Shown in pieces: positions 26,866 to 34,997 of a stretch of DNA of 54,403 nucleotides. The translations under genes and the position numbers were made by a program. Origin of the DNA: a virus; IMG/VR virus record IMGVR_UViG_3300040801_001443, positions 1-54,403 of that record; one strand, given 5' to 3'. Below the pieces are notes generated by a model. That model did no database searches, was not told where the DNA came from, and was given only the letters and a program-made list of their open reading frames with translations. Position 1 is the first letter of the stretch. The number at the start of each line of letters is the position of its first letter.

Positions 26866-27093
26866 TGAAATAAGTTTGTTTTTTAGTTTTAGCCAGATAT
26901 TTTTAAAATTTCTGGCTATTTTTTTATCATTATGTTTATAATCAATATATGTTAAATTTATTTTAGGTGATTCCATTGGAGTAACTTGAATTAAATCTAA
27001 TCCAATAGTTCTTGATGCAATCTTAGTTGCAAATGGTAAAAATCCTTCTGGTTCTTCTAGGATATCTAAATAAATAGATTTTCTATTTTCCAT
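26797..27093 (-). CDS. Short ORF resembling an N-terminal piece of a T4-type capsid protein
   Basis: 98 residues. 'FLPFATKIASRTIGLDLIQV' followed by 'TPMESPKINLTYIDY' resembles the stretch in T4-like major capsid proteins with the pattern '(I/V)QPMxxPxGLxFYLD'. After that the sequence turns basic and unrelated, and the last third overlaps the terminator and 3' end of the convergent gene. It could be a truncated capsid-gene duplicate or a small protein with a coincidental match. The start follows a plausible leader. Confidence 0.4.
   Translation of the reverse strand: MENRKSIYLDILEEPEGFLPFATKIASRTIGLDLIQVTPMESPKINLTYIDYKHNDKKIARNFKNIWLKLKNKLISLWKGCSRIYRKSTTWIIKIINN
26890..26926 (+). terminator. 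Terminator after the Ig-like protein gene
   Basis: 8-base stem 'tagccaga'/'tctggcta' (26890-26897 with 26911-26918) followed by seven T. It lies inside the C-terminal codons of the antisense ORF at 26797-27093. Confidence 0.8.
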
Positions 27094-27125
27094 GTTTTAT
27101 CTTACATATTTTTCTTTATATAACA

Positions 27126-28127
27126 TCAAAAGGATATTGATTTTTGGAGATATTTTTTTAAATCAATAGATAATTGACTGCTATCCAATTCAAGTAATTT
27201 ATAATTTTGTTTAATATTTTCTTTTATTACATCTTTTATATCTTCTCTTTTACTTACTTTTTTATAGAAAGCTGCAATATCTGACGCTTGGTTTACAAAT
27301 TCTTCACTTTTAAAATCTATTTTATCATCATTATAAGTGTCTTTATAGAGTTCATAACATTTTTCAGCTCCCGCTTTTCCAATACCTATACCACTATCAT
27401 TTATTTCTTTATCTTTTAATTTAATAACAGAAAAGATATTATCTTTTTTATCCCCTTGTAGTATTTTTTTAAATAATTCTTCTTCGTGGTAAGATTCAGT
27501 TATTTTACATCTATCTATTAATTTTTCAACAAAGGATAAAAATTCAGAATCATAGTTCATATCAAATATACTTGCTTCTGATATTGAATTATTTAGATGT
27601 TTTATAAACATTTTATAACTACGAGGAAGATAAATTCTTTCATCATTATATTTATAATTCCACATCAAATTGATATAATTTTTTTCAGTATTAAATTTTA
27701 GAAGTTGTTTTAAATCTGAATCTGATGAAATTATAATATTAGAAAATCCTTTTTTATTTGATTCGGTGGTTATATAACCAATTATATCATCCCCTTCTAG
27801 TGAATTGTATTGAATCATTTTGACTTTATTATCTAATGCAATTTCTTGTTTAAATTCTTCATAATCAGCGTAAACTTGATTCCAATCAATTGAATTATCT
27901 TTAACTCTATTTCCTTTATATTCAGGATATTCTTTTTTTCTCCAACTTGCACCCAAATCAGATACAAAAAAGATATTATCAAAAGAATAAGATTTTGATA
28001 TTTTTTCAAAATCTCTTCTCATTAACACTGGTAAATCTTGTCCAATAGTTCTTGTTTTTTTTAAGATAAAAACATCTTTACTCATTATATAGTTTCCATC
28101 TATAATTAAATTGGTTTTAATTGACAT
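27126..28127 (-). CDS. rnh: T4-type RNase H (5'-3' FEN-like exonuclease)
   Basis: 333 residues. It carries the metal ligands of the T4 RNase H/FEN family: 'LIIDGN' (Asp10), 'LEGDDIIGY' (111-118), 'ISSDSDLKQL' (Asp136, Asp138) and 'GDKKDNI' (Asp226, Asp229). The last matches T4 RNase H (ILKGDKKDN) almost exactly. T4 RNase H removes RNA primers and some adjacent DNA during Okazaki fragment processing. It is in a minus-strand operon with the clamp loader and IF-3. Slightly longer than the 305-residue T4 protein. Confidence 0.93.
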   Translation of the reverse strand: MSIKTNLIIDGNYIMSKDVFILKKTRTIGQDLPVLMRRDFEKISKSYSFDNIFFVSDLGASWRKKEYPEYKGNRVKDNSIDWNQVYADYEEFKQEIALDNKVKMIQYNSLEGDDIIGYITTESNKKGFSNIIISSDSDLKQLLKFNTEKNYINLMWNYKYNDERIYLPRSYKMFIKHLNNSISEASIFDMNYDSEFLSFVEKLIDRCKITESYHEEELFKKILQGDKKDNIFSVIKLKDKEINDSGIGIGKAGAEKCYELYKDTYNDDKIDFKSEEFVNQASDIAAFYKKVSKREDIKDVIKENIKQNYKLLELDSSQLSIDLKKYLQKSISF

Positions 28128-28143
28128 CTATTTATATTAATTT

Positions 28144-28437
28144 TTAATCGACCAAGAAAACAACTTCACCAGGTAAAATCATATTCATATTTTGATCTTG
28201 ATATGTATAAACTATACTTATACTTTCTAATTTTTTAATATGTTTTTTTGTTCCTTCAACTTCATTAATTATGGTATCACCTTTATAATTAAATCTAACT
28301 GCTGGTTCTTCACCCAATAAATTTCTTAATCCCATTTTAATTTGAGTTACATTAATATCTTCAGGATTATCAAAATTTAAATTATTTGAAACAAATTCAT
28401 TTATTTGTTTTTCTTTAAATTGTTTAATATCATTCAT
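28144..28437 (-). CDS. Hypothetical protein in the replication operon
   Basis: 97 residues with a helical N-terminus ('KQFKEKQINEFVSNN') and beta segments at the end ('ISIVYTYQD', 'ILPGEVVFLVD'). It sits between the IF-3 and RNase H genes with gaps of 9 and 16 bases. No family recognised. Confidence 0.6.
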   Translation of the reverse strand: MNDIKQFKEKQINEFVSNNLNFDNPEDINVTQIKMGLRNLLGEEPAVRFNYKGDTIINEVEGTKKHIKKLESISIVYTYQDQNMNMILPGEVVFLVD

Positions 28438-28446
28438 TTTTATTTA

Positions 28447-28989
28447 TTATTTTTTAGGTGATAGATATGTAATCATTCTATTTCCTTCCATTTTTGGTAA
28501 TGATTCTACCTTTGAAATATCTCGTAAATCTTGTATTAAATTCAGTAATAATATTTCACCTTTTTCTTTATATGCCATTTCCCTACCTTTAAAAAAGACA
28601 TAAGCTTTTATTTTATCTCCATTTTTAAGGAATTTTTCAGCATGTCTTTTTTTAAAATCAAAATCATGTGAATCCGTATTTGGACCAAATCTCAATTCTT
28701 TAATATCTTGTTGATTTTTTTTATTGTTTTTTTCAATCTCTTTTTTCTTTTTCTTTTTATCAAAAATAAATTTTTGATAATCCAATATCTTACAAGTTGG
28801 AGGAATTGACTTAGGATTTATTTCAACTAAATCTAATTCTTCTTTTTCAGCTAATTTCAACGCATCTTCAAGTGAATATATATCATTATATTTTTCACCC
28901 ACTATTCTTACCTCATTGACCTTACCAAACTGAGAGATTTTTATTCCTACTCTAAAATTAAACTCGTCTTTTTTATTTTGTTTTGCCAT
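28447..28989 (-). CDS. infC: Translation initiation factor IF-3
   Basis: 180 residues, the full length of a bacterial IF-3. The N-domain has 'VNEVRIVGEKYNDIYSLEDA' and the signature 'LDLVEINPKSIPPTCKILDY' (53-71). A Lys-rich linker covers about 76-95. The C-domain has 'KELRFGPNTDSHDFDFK' (97-113), 'FLKNGDKIKAYVFFKGREM' and ends 'KMEGNRMITYLSPKK'. IF-3 binds the 30S subunit, prevents premature 50S joining and proofreads the start codon and initiator tRNA. A phage copy could bias initiation towards leaderless or A-rich phage messages. It is 12 bases from the clamp loader gene. Confidence 0.95.
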   Translation of the reverse strand: MAKQNKKDEFNFRVGIKISQFGKVNEVRIVGEKYNDIYSLEDALKLAEKEELDLVEINPKSIPPTCKILDYQKFIFDKKKKKKEIEKNNKKNQQDIKELRFGPNTDSHDFDFKKRHAEKFLKNGDKIKAYVFFKGREMAYKEKGEILLLNLIQDLRDISKVESLPKMEGNRMITYLSPKK

Positions 28990-29001
28990 ATAAATTATTT
29001 T

Positions 29002-29973
29002 TTATTTTAATATTTCTTTTAATTCTGTTATATAATGATATAAATGTATTTCTGGATCCATTGTTGAAAGATATTCTGCATTATGTGTTTTTGATGATTT
29101 TATTAAATGTTTTGCACTATTTTCAAATTTTTTTGGATGTCTTTCGATTAAAAATTTAATAAATGGACGACTTAAAATATTTAACAATTCTTGTGTATTA
29201 TCTTTATAATTATCCATTACTAAATAATAATTTTCAATATAATTATTTTTCCCATCTAACATATAATTATATAATTCTTCATTATTTGATGTTAATTTTG
29301 TTTCCCAATCTGAAACATCACCACTTATTTTCAATTCTTGTAATTGTTGTACAGACTTTCTAAAATCTGGAAAATTGTGATTTATGATTTTTTTTATTAT
29401 ATCATCATTTGCAATATCAATTTTTTCTAAATTTGATAAACTTTTTAAAAACTTTATTTGAGAATTTTTTAAAAATTCTCTTTCTTTATCATCTATTGGA
29501 TCAAATTTTACTAATGAAAATCTTGATAATACTGCATGGTCTTTTTCATTGTTAAAATTAGCTATTGAATTGGCAGTTGCAATAAATTTAACACTATCAT
29601 ATAATTCAATCATAGGTCTTAATGCTTCTCTCATTTGCCAAGATGAACCATCAAATTCTTCCAACCAAACTACTTTTTGCTTATTTTCACCAGAAAATAT
29701 TCCATAGTGTTTACAATGTTCTTCAACAGAATCTCTAACTTTTTCTAAAGAATCCAATCTACAGTTTATTTTCAAACAATCTGTATCTTCTGTTAATATT
29801 TTTGAAATAGTTGTTTTACCTTGTCCAGGAGAGCCATAGAATAAAAAATTTAATAAGTAGTCTTTTTCAACTAATTTTTTTATTCTAGGTAGTAAAATCA
29901 TTTTTATTTTACCTTTTTCATTGTTTATTGTATTAGGTCGAAATTTATGCCAATATAATTTATCTTCTAACAT
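29002..29973 (-). CDS. 44: Sliding clamp loader ATPase (gp44/RFC-small-subunit type)
   Basis: 323 residues, AAA+ ATPase. Walker A is 'GSPGQGKTT' (47-55), Walker B 'VVWLEEFD' (101-108), sensor 1 'FIATAN' (130-135) and the arginine finger 'SRF' (150-152). The opening 'WHKFRP' is typical of clamp loader small subunits. It loads the sliding clamp on primer-template DNA. It is the third gene of a minus-strand run that continues into IF-3 and RNase H. The gp62 partner is not recognised here. Confidence 0.92.
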   Translation of the reverse strand: MLEDKLYWHKFRPNTINNEKGKIKMILLPRIKKLVEKDYLLNFLFYGSPGQGKTTISKILTEDTDCLKINCRLDSLEKVRDSVEEHCKHYGIFSGENKQKVVWLEEFDGSSWQMREALRPMIELYDSVKFIATANSIANFNNEKDHAVLSRFSLVKFDPIDDKEREFLKNSQIKFLKSLSNLEKIDIANDDIIKKIINHNFPDFRKSVQQLQELKISGDVSDWETKLTSNNEELYNYMLDGKNNYIENYYLVMDNYKDNTQELLNILSRPFIKFLIERHPKKFENSAKHLIKSSKTHNAEYLSTMDPEIHLYHYITELKEILK

Positions 29974-30037
29974 TTAATTTATTTTTTATTTTTATAAATA
30001 AAAATTTTTAAAATGTTTAAATAATAATTATATTTTT

Positions 30038-30334
30038 TCAAATTTTAGATTTTAAATTAACTAATATTTCATCTATTTCGATAGTATTTAATACATTGCG
30101 ATATTTAGAATAATTGAAATTTTCTACTGTTTTAGTTAATTCATCGTCAAATATTTTTGATAATTCTTCAATAACCTTATCTTTTCCTTGTAAGGAATAA
30201 TTTTCATTTAGTTTAGGTTCATGATTAATACTTACTGTAATAGACTCAGTTATCATTTTATCTATTTTAGAATCTAATGTTTCTACTATTACTCCATTTT
30301 TCTCTTTTTCTGTATATTCTGTAAATTTTTGCAT
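30038..30334 (-). CDS. Small hypothetical protein with targeting-like N-terminus
   Basis: 98 residues, helical and acidic. 'MQKFTEYTEKE|KNG' fits the capsid-targeting-like pattern. It lies 5 bases downstream of the gene at 30340, and 64 bases separate it from the clamp loader start. No family recognised. Confidence 0.55.
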   Translation of the reverse strand: MQKFTEYTEKEKNGVIVETLDSKIDKMITESITVSINHEPKLNENYSLQGKDKVIEELSKIFDDELTKTVENFNYSKYRNVLNTIEIDEILVNLKSKI

Positions 30335-30339
30335 AATTT

Positions 30340-30756
30340 TTATTTTATTTTATTTAAGAAATTAGATATTTCATTTTCATTTAATTCTTTGATATCATGT
30401 TTTGGTATTGTATAACATACACTTTCTTCAATTTTTTCAGTACTAAAGTCATCAGTTTTAGGTTCAATTGATGTATCTTCACTTTTTAATTGTTCAATGT
30501 CTTGTGATATATCACTTGGTTCTAAAGCATTATCTTCAATATATTTTCCATTTTTAATATCTTCATATATCTTTATTAAAATTTTTCTTTTTTCATATTC
30601 AATAACATTATTAAAATTTTCTACCATTTCCTTAATACCTTCTATTTCACCATAATTAGAAGTTATATTATTAACAATAGCTTTATATATTTTACTTTTA
30701 GTTGAACCCTCTGCATAAGGATTATGATTAACTTTATTAGTAGTAAATTTTTCCAT
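30340..30756 (-). CDS. Hypothetical acidic protein
   Basis: 138 residues. The N-terminal half is helical; a Ser/Glu/Asp-rich linker (about 82-115) leads to 'ISNFLNKIK'. It is the first gene of the minus-strand operon, with a TTTATATATAA box at 30790-30800. No family recognised. Confidence 0.58.
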   Translation of the reverse strand: MEKFTTNKVNHNPYAEGSTKSKIYKAIVNNITSNYGEIEGIKEMVENFNNVIEYEKRKILIKIYEDIKNGKYIEDNALEPSDISQDIEQLKSEDTSIEPKTDDFSTEKIEESVCYTIPKHDIKELNENEISNFLNKIK

Positions 30757-30789
30757 AATTTTTTTATTTCATTTTTTTAAGTATTTTTA

Positions 30790-30800
30790 TTATATATAAA
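30790..30800 (-). promoter_or_regulatory. TTTATATATAA box for the replication/IF-3 operon
   Basis: Exact motif on the minus strand, 33 bases before the start at 30756. It faces away from the tmRNA gene. Confidence 0.45.
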
Positions 30801-30872
30801 ATTGAAAAGTTGAAAAAAGTTAAAACTTTCAAATAATATATAACTATATATAAATATATTTTATGATAATAT

Positions 30873-31240
30873 GGGGCTGTATTTGGCACTTGAAATATCA
30901 TAAGAGTATGAGTAAGCAAGTACTGTCATGTATAAATACAGTTAAAAAATGTATACAAACAATTTTAAACGGAAACGTTAATTTAAATACCGAGGATATG
31001 ATGAGTATCCCTACATCTTTAGTAATGACTCCTGAAGTTATTGAAGAAGTAGCTTAATAAAGTAGGTATAAGCAAAAACAGGAAACTCACCCAAAAGGTG
31101 TTAAAAGATTTTTTATTCTTTTGAATTTTGTTCTTAACAAAAAATAAAGATAGGTTGTTAATTTCTGATAAAATTAACTAAACTTGTAGAAAATGATTAT
31201 AATTATGATATTCACCGGAGTTCGACTCTCCGCAGCTCCA
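30873..31240 (+). ncRNA. ssrA: tmRNA (transfer-messenger RNA)
   Basis: About 368 bases. The 5' GGGGCTG pairs with 3' CAGCTCC (31233-31239) to form a tRNA-like acceptor stem, identical in pairing sequence to E. coli tmRNA, with discriminator A31240. The T arm is CGGAG-TTCGACT-CTCCG. A long P2 stem forms between 30895-30903 and 31203-31211 (perfect 9 bases). An internal reading frame ends in tandem stops TAATAA at 31055-31060, about 100 bases from the 5' end, as expected for the tag. tmRNA rescues stalled ribosomes by trans-translation. CCA is not fully encoded. A terminator follows directly. Confidence 0.9.
30971..31057 (+). other. tmRNA tag-peptide reading frame (28 residues, ends EEVA)
   Basis: The likely resume codon is GGA at 30971, preceded by 'ttttaaac', about 99 bases from the RNA 5' end. 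The frame runs to TAA 31055-31057 with a second TAA following. The tag would start 'GNVNLNTEDMM' and end 'TPEVIEEVA'. Bacterial tags usually have about 8-15 residues (some are longer) and end in LAA or similar, the ClpXP signal. The resume codon is inferred by position; the frame and stop are direct. Confidence 0.65.
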
Positions 31241-31241
31241 C

Positions 31242-31285
31242 AAAAAACCAAAAAATATTCTAACTAAGATATTTTTTGGTTTTTT
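31242..31285. terminator. Bidirectional terminator after tmRNA
   Basis: Perfect 17-base stem (31242-31258 with 31269-31285), 10-base loop, A and T runs on both sides. It ends tmRNA transcription and also overlaps the last codons of the minus-strand gene at 31260. Confidence 0.88.
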
Positions 31286-31508
31286 CTTTTAATTCAATAA
31301 TTTCATCACAAAATTCATAATATTCTTCTTCAATAGCAAATTCCTCTAGTAAATCAATATATGTTAGTATATTGGATTTATTTAAATACATATCTATTAA
31401 CATATCATCAGAATTATTGTGTTCTTTCCAACCAATATGTATTTTATCAGATTTTTCATCTATAAATCTGTTTAATTCTTTAGCAAAAAAAATTATATAA
31501 TCTTTCAT
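31260..31508 (-). CDS. Small hypothetical protein
   Basis: 82 residues, helical and acidic ('YIDLLEEFAIEEEYYEFCDE'). It overlaps the upstream gene by 4 bases and its 3' end forms part of the terminator hairpin. No family recognised. Confidence 0.55.
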   Translation of the reverse strand: MKDYIIFFAKELNRFIDEKSDKIHIGWKEHNNSDDMLIDMYLNKSNILTYIDLLEEFAIEEEYYEFCDEIIELKEKTKKYLS

Positions 31509-31894
31509 TCTGGTAAATATGGAATTATTTGTTCTTTAATATCATCAACAGTTAGTTCTGGATATCTTTCATTTATGGAAACATATAATGAATCTGATTC
31601 TTTTTGTAGTTCTTCAATTCGTATTTGATATGGTTTAATATCATTTTCCACTCTCTTTATTGTTTCTACAATATTATCTACCAATGCTTCATATTTTTCT
31701 TTATATTCTATACTATCTTTATTTTCTATATCAGATAAAGATTCATCTCCATTATCTATAATTTCTTGTAATTTAATAGTACAGTTTTTTAATTCATCAT
31801 TATCTATATTTATATTTCTTATACATTTTAGATATTCTTTTCTAATATCTATTGCTTTATCTATAAATACTTTATCTATTTTTGATTTACTCAT
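31505..31894 (-). CDS. Coiled-coil hypothetical protein
   Basis: 129 residues, mostly helical with heptad-like spacing around residues 60-105. It overlaps its upstream neighbour by 8 bases and downstream by 4, forming a three-gene operon. No family recognised. Confidence 0.55.
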   Translation of the reverse strand: MSKSKIDKVFIDKAIDIRKEYLKCIRNINIDNDELKNCTIKLQEIIDNGDESLSDIENKDSIEYKEKYEALVDNIVETIKRVENDIKPYQIRIEELQKESDSLYVSINERYPELTVDDIKEQIIPYLPE

Positions 31895-32987
31895 TTTTTA
31901 AATCTTCTTTTGTTGCTGGTTTATAACCTTTTTTTTCTGCTGATGTAGGTAAATAATCTTTTATTTCACCTTTTTCATTAATATATTTATATGTAATTTT
32001 TCCAGATTTTGTGGGTTTTCCTTCAATATGAAATATACCATTTATTTCTTTTCCTTTTAAATCATCAGTTATTTCATTTTTAGATTCTATTTCCATAACT
32101 TCTGAAGAAGAATCTAATTCTTTATTTGTTTCTTCTTCTTCTGATTCTTCTTTAGGAAATTCATTATATATTTCAAAATATAGTTTATTATATATTGTTT
32201 TCCTAATCTGTTCTGGATCATATAATAATTTATCCATTATTTTAGAAGTATACCAATCAATTATATCACCATTTACATTATTAGCAACTAATTTAAAGAA
32301 ATCTGGTTGCATAATTTTTTCATTTAATTCAATTTCTAATTTCACATCATAATTTGATTTGAAAGATGACATAAAATTATCAAGGAATGTGTTTTGATGT
32401 GATTGATTATTAACTATTTGAGTAGTTTGTTGTATTGGATCAATAGATTTTTTGGGAGTTACTCCTAATAGTTTTTCATCTTCTATTCTTTGTCTTTCCT
32501 CTTCTGTCAACCCATTATCTACTACTTTAGATCCATTTCCATATTTATTTATCAATTCAGCATTTCTTTGTCTTACTTCTTGTATTCTTTCATCAACTGA
32601 TTTTTCTTGCATTACAATTGCACTATTTTCATAAACTTGTGTTTGTTGATTGTTTTCATCGTTATTAATTTTAGATGTATCAGCATTATTAAGTTTATTT
32701 ACTAAACTATCATACTGATTAGGATTATTAAAAAAAGAATCTACATCCATGACTTCATTGTTTTGGTTAGAACTTACATTATTATTTTGTGTATTATTCA
32801 TGACACCATCAACCATTTGTTTGGTTGAATCCATTTGTGTTTTTGTTGGAACTAAAGGTATATAATTTTTTATAAAATCATTTTGTAGGACTTTTTTACC
32901 ATTTGATAAAGTATAATCACCATGACCCATTTCAGTTATTTTAACTTCTTCTCCAGTTAATTTACTTTTATATATAATATCACTCAT
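31887..32987 (-). CDS. Gln/Asn-rich protein, possible scaffold or structural
   Basis: Start taken at 32987 (MSDIIYKSKLTGEEVKI...), which has an A/T-rich leader; an in-frame ATG at 33044 would add 19 unlikely residues. 366 residues. A small N-terminal domain precedes a disordered Asn/Gln-rich middle (about 60-230) and an acidic stretch 'EESEEEETNKELDSSSE'. A C-terminal beta-rich module follows, with 'GIFHIEGKPTKSGKITYKYI'. No family recognised. Disorder and acidity would suit a head-core or assembly protein, which is inference. Confidence 0.55.
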   Translation of the reverse strand: MSDIIYKSKLTGEEVKITEMGHGDYTLSNGKKVLQNDFIKNYIPLVPTKTQMDSTKQMVDGVMNNTQNNNVSSNQNNEVMDVDSFFNNPNQYDSLVNKLNNADTSKINNDENNQQTQVYENSAIVMQEKSVDERIQEVRQRNAELINKYGNGSKVVDNGLTEEERQRIEDEKLLGVTPKKSIDPIQQTTQIVNNQSHQNTFLDNFMSSFKSNYDVKLEIELNEKIMQPDFFKLVANNVNGDIIDWYTSKIMDKLLYDPEQIRKTIYNKLYFEIYNEFPKEESEEEETNKELDSSSEVMEIESKNEITDDLKGKEINGIFHIEGKPTKSGKITYKYINEKGEIKDYLPTSAEKKGYKPATKEDLKNE

Positions 32988-33017
32988 TTTATTTATTTTA
33001 TTTTTTAATCTTATATT

Positions 33018-33028
33018 TTTATATATAA
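33018..33028 (+). promoter_or_regulatory. TTTATATATAA box between divergent genes
   Basis: Exact motif, 30 bases before ATG 33059. The reverse reading (10 of 11 matches) would serve the divergent gene starting at 32987. Confidence 0.5.
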
Positions 33029-33058
33029 TGATAAATTGGTCCAAATTATAATAAATTT

Positions 33059-33817
33059 ATGAAAAGATATATTGAATTAAAAATTGATAATAATATTTAT
33101 ACCGATAAAATTGAAATTGAAGAAAAATTAATTGAGTATAAATTTAATTGGGTTATTGATGCAGAGATTGCAAATGCAAGAATGGAAATATCTAAAAATA
33201 CTTTTATATGGAATGCTGGTATATGGTACAATGGTGATTGGCAATATGGAGTTTTTAGAAATGGTGAATGGAAATCTGGTAAATTTATAAATGGTGTATG
33301 GTATAATGGACTATTTAAAAATGGTGTAATTGAATATGCTTTAATTTTTAATGGTAGATTTATAGATGGTTATATCAAACAAGGAGAAATTAGAGGTGGT
33401 AAATTTTATTCAATAAAAATATTTGATTTAGTTAAAAGAACTGATTTAGAAATAGTAGAATATTCAGAAGAAATACCTGAAGATATTCAACCTTTAAAAA
33501 AACAATTAGAAAATATGGTTTATAGTTTTGAAGATTTTATAATGATGGAAAATATAGGTTCTGGTAATGCAGGTAGAAAAAAATTTTCACACGCAGGTAA
33601 AGCAGATTTAACATCATCTACAACAAAAAATTTATTTCAATATTATATTGAAGATACTGATGGAAGAAGTTATAAAATATCATCAGATGCTCTTAAATAT
33701 CTTATTAGTAAACATAAAAAACTAATAGAAAAGCATGATGAAGATAAATATAAATTTACTGGAAAAAAAGGATTATTACAGTTAATATTAAATAAAAATG
33801 GTTATAAGCTAACCTAA
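33059..33817 (+). CDS. Protein with W/G-rich MORN-like repeats
   Basis: 252 residues. Residues about 50-115 form tandem repeats of the type 'WNAGIWYNGDWQYGVF' and 'NGEWKSGKFINGVWYNGLF', a regular Gly-x-(Trp/Phe) beta-hairpin pattern reminiscent of MORN repeats. A C-terminal segment has 'GNAGRKKFSHAGKADL' then a helical tail. Related 'W-x-x-G' proteins occur in large phages, but the role is unknown to me. The stop overlaps the convergent gene by 4 bases. Confidence 0.6.
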   Translation: MKRYIELKIDNNIYTDKIEIEEKLIEYKFNWVIDAEIANARMEISKNTFIWNAGIWYNGDWQYGVFRNGEWKSGKFINGVWYNGLFKNGVIEYALIFNGRFIDGYIKQGEIRGGKFYSIKIFDLVKRTDLEIVEYSEEIPEDIQPLKKQLENMVYSFEDFIMMENIGSGNAGRKKFSHAGKADLTSSTTKNLFQYYIEDTDGRSYKISSDALKYLISKHKKLIEKHDEDKYKFTGKKGLLQLILNKNGYKLT

Positions 33818-34671
33818 TATTCTTCATATTCTAATAAGTATTCTGATTCTGTTGTAATTCCATTTTTTGTATACGTAATAGGAATAAATTTCCAAATATC
33901 ACAACGATATTGTTTATTATTATTATTATCTAACTTCCACATAACTATTTGACCATCAAAGTTTTTATCTCTAACCAATTCCATTCTTTCTTTAAAAGAA
34001 GAACCACCTATATCCAATGGATCTTGTTTAATTGGATATAATTTTTCCAAAGGATATTTTATCTTAAAATATGAATATCCTTTTCCAAAATAGTGTTCTT
34101 TATCTTTTAAATTAATATAAAACATTGTCACATTAAATGCTAATTGTGCAATATCATCTCTAGTGGCTTGATCACTACCAAAATATTTAGGATCCAATCC
34201 AGTAGTTATATTAAAGTTAGATATATCCAAACTATTTTGAAAATCACTATAATATGAATAACCCAAAAATTGAGAAATTGCATTAAGTGTAGAATCATTA
34301 GGTGTATACCTTTTCGAGTAAGTTAAAAATTTAAATATTTCTAATCTATCAATATCTTTAAAATATTCTTCATTTACTTTATTATAAAATTCTTCAATTT
34401 CTTCATCATTTGGTTTTTCATTCCAATTCATTTTAGTGTATATTAACTTTTCTAATTCTGTTAAATAATCTATTTGTGGGTGGTAAGCTAATTTACTTCC
34501 AAAATGATGTAAAATAACATATTCTTTTCCATTTTCATTTATTATTTCTAAATTAGAATACATTTCTTTTAAAGTTTCATCTTTATTTAGGTAGTAATCT
34601 GACCATTGATAGTTTAGTTGTGTATTTTCAAATAATTGAAAATTTTTAATGATATTATTATTCATTAACAT
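33814..34671 (-). CDS. Hypothetical protein with targeting-like N-terminus
   Basis: 285 residues. The N-terminus 'NNIIKNFQLFEN' fits the capsid-targeting-like pattern. The rest is Tyr-rich alpha/beta ending in 'GITTESEYLLEYEEY'. No known catalytic motif. An alternative start at the third codon (34665) is equally plausible. An internal head protein is inferred only from the N-terminus. Confidence 0.55.
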   Translation of the reverse strand: MLMNNNIIKNFQLFENTQLNYQWSDYYLNKDETLKEMYSNLEIINENGKEYVILHHFGSKLAYHPQIDYLTELEKLIYTKMNWNEKPNDEEIEEFYNKVNEEYFKDIDRLEIFKFLTYSKRYTPNDSTLNAISQFLGYSYYSDFQNSLDISNFNITTGLDPKYFGSDQATRDDIAQLAFNVTMFYINLKDKEHYFGKGYSYFKIKYPLEKLYPIKQDPLDIGGSSFKERMELVRDKNFDGQIVMWKLDNNNNKQYRCDIWKFIPITYTKNGITTESEYLLEYEEY

Positions 34672-34731
34672 AAATTTAACATAAAATTGTTTTTTTCATA
34701 ACATAAAAATCAATAGATTTTATTATTATTG

Positions 34732-34742
34732 TTATATATAAA
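34732..34742 (+). promoter_or_regulatory. TTATATATAAA box ahead of gene 34770
   Basis: One-base-shifted copy of the recurrent box, 27 bases before ATG 34770. Confidence 0.45.
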
Positions 34743-34769
34743 TTATAAAAATTAAAATAATCAATAAAA

Positions 34770-34997
34770 ATGAAAAAATTACTATTTTTAATCGTATTTG
34801 GAATGTTCACATTAATAATGTTTGCACCTTCATCTAAAAATCACATATCATCTAATTATAAAGATGTTGAAAACTTTCCTACTTCTTTCGAAGAAGCTGA
34901 AAATTTCATGGATACTACATTTACTAATATTGATGAAAATATAAAAAAAGAAAAAACATATTCAACTTATTTAGCTTATAAAAAAGATTCAATTTAA
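34770..34997 (+). CDS. Small exported protein
   Basis: 75 residues. It opens with 'MKKLLFLIVFGMFTLIMFAP', a clear signal peptide or N-terminal anchor, followed by a polar acidic helical domain. It is exported or membrane-anchored; function unknown. Stop overlaps the convergent gene at 34994. Confidence 0.65.
   Translation: MKKLLFLIVFGMFTLIMFAPSSKNHISSNYKDVENFPTSFEEAENFMDTTFTNIDENIKKEKTYSTYLAYKKDSI

Noticed and set aside
30863-31057. 64-residue ORF starting at 30863
   Set aside because: It lies almost wholly within the tmRNA and its frame coincides with the tag frame; only the last 28 codons are expected to be translated, as the tag.
34672-34769. Possible small RNA in the gap before gene 34770
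   Set aside because: Only a promoter box and an A/T-rich leader are visible; no hairpin or terminator.
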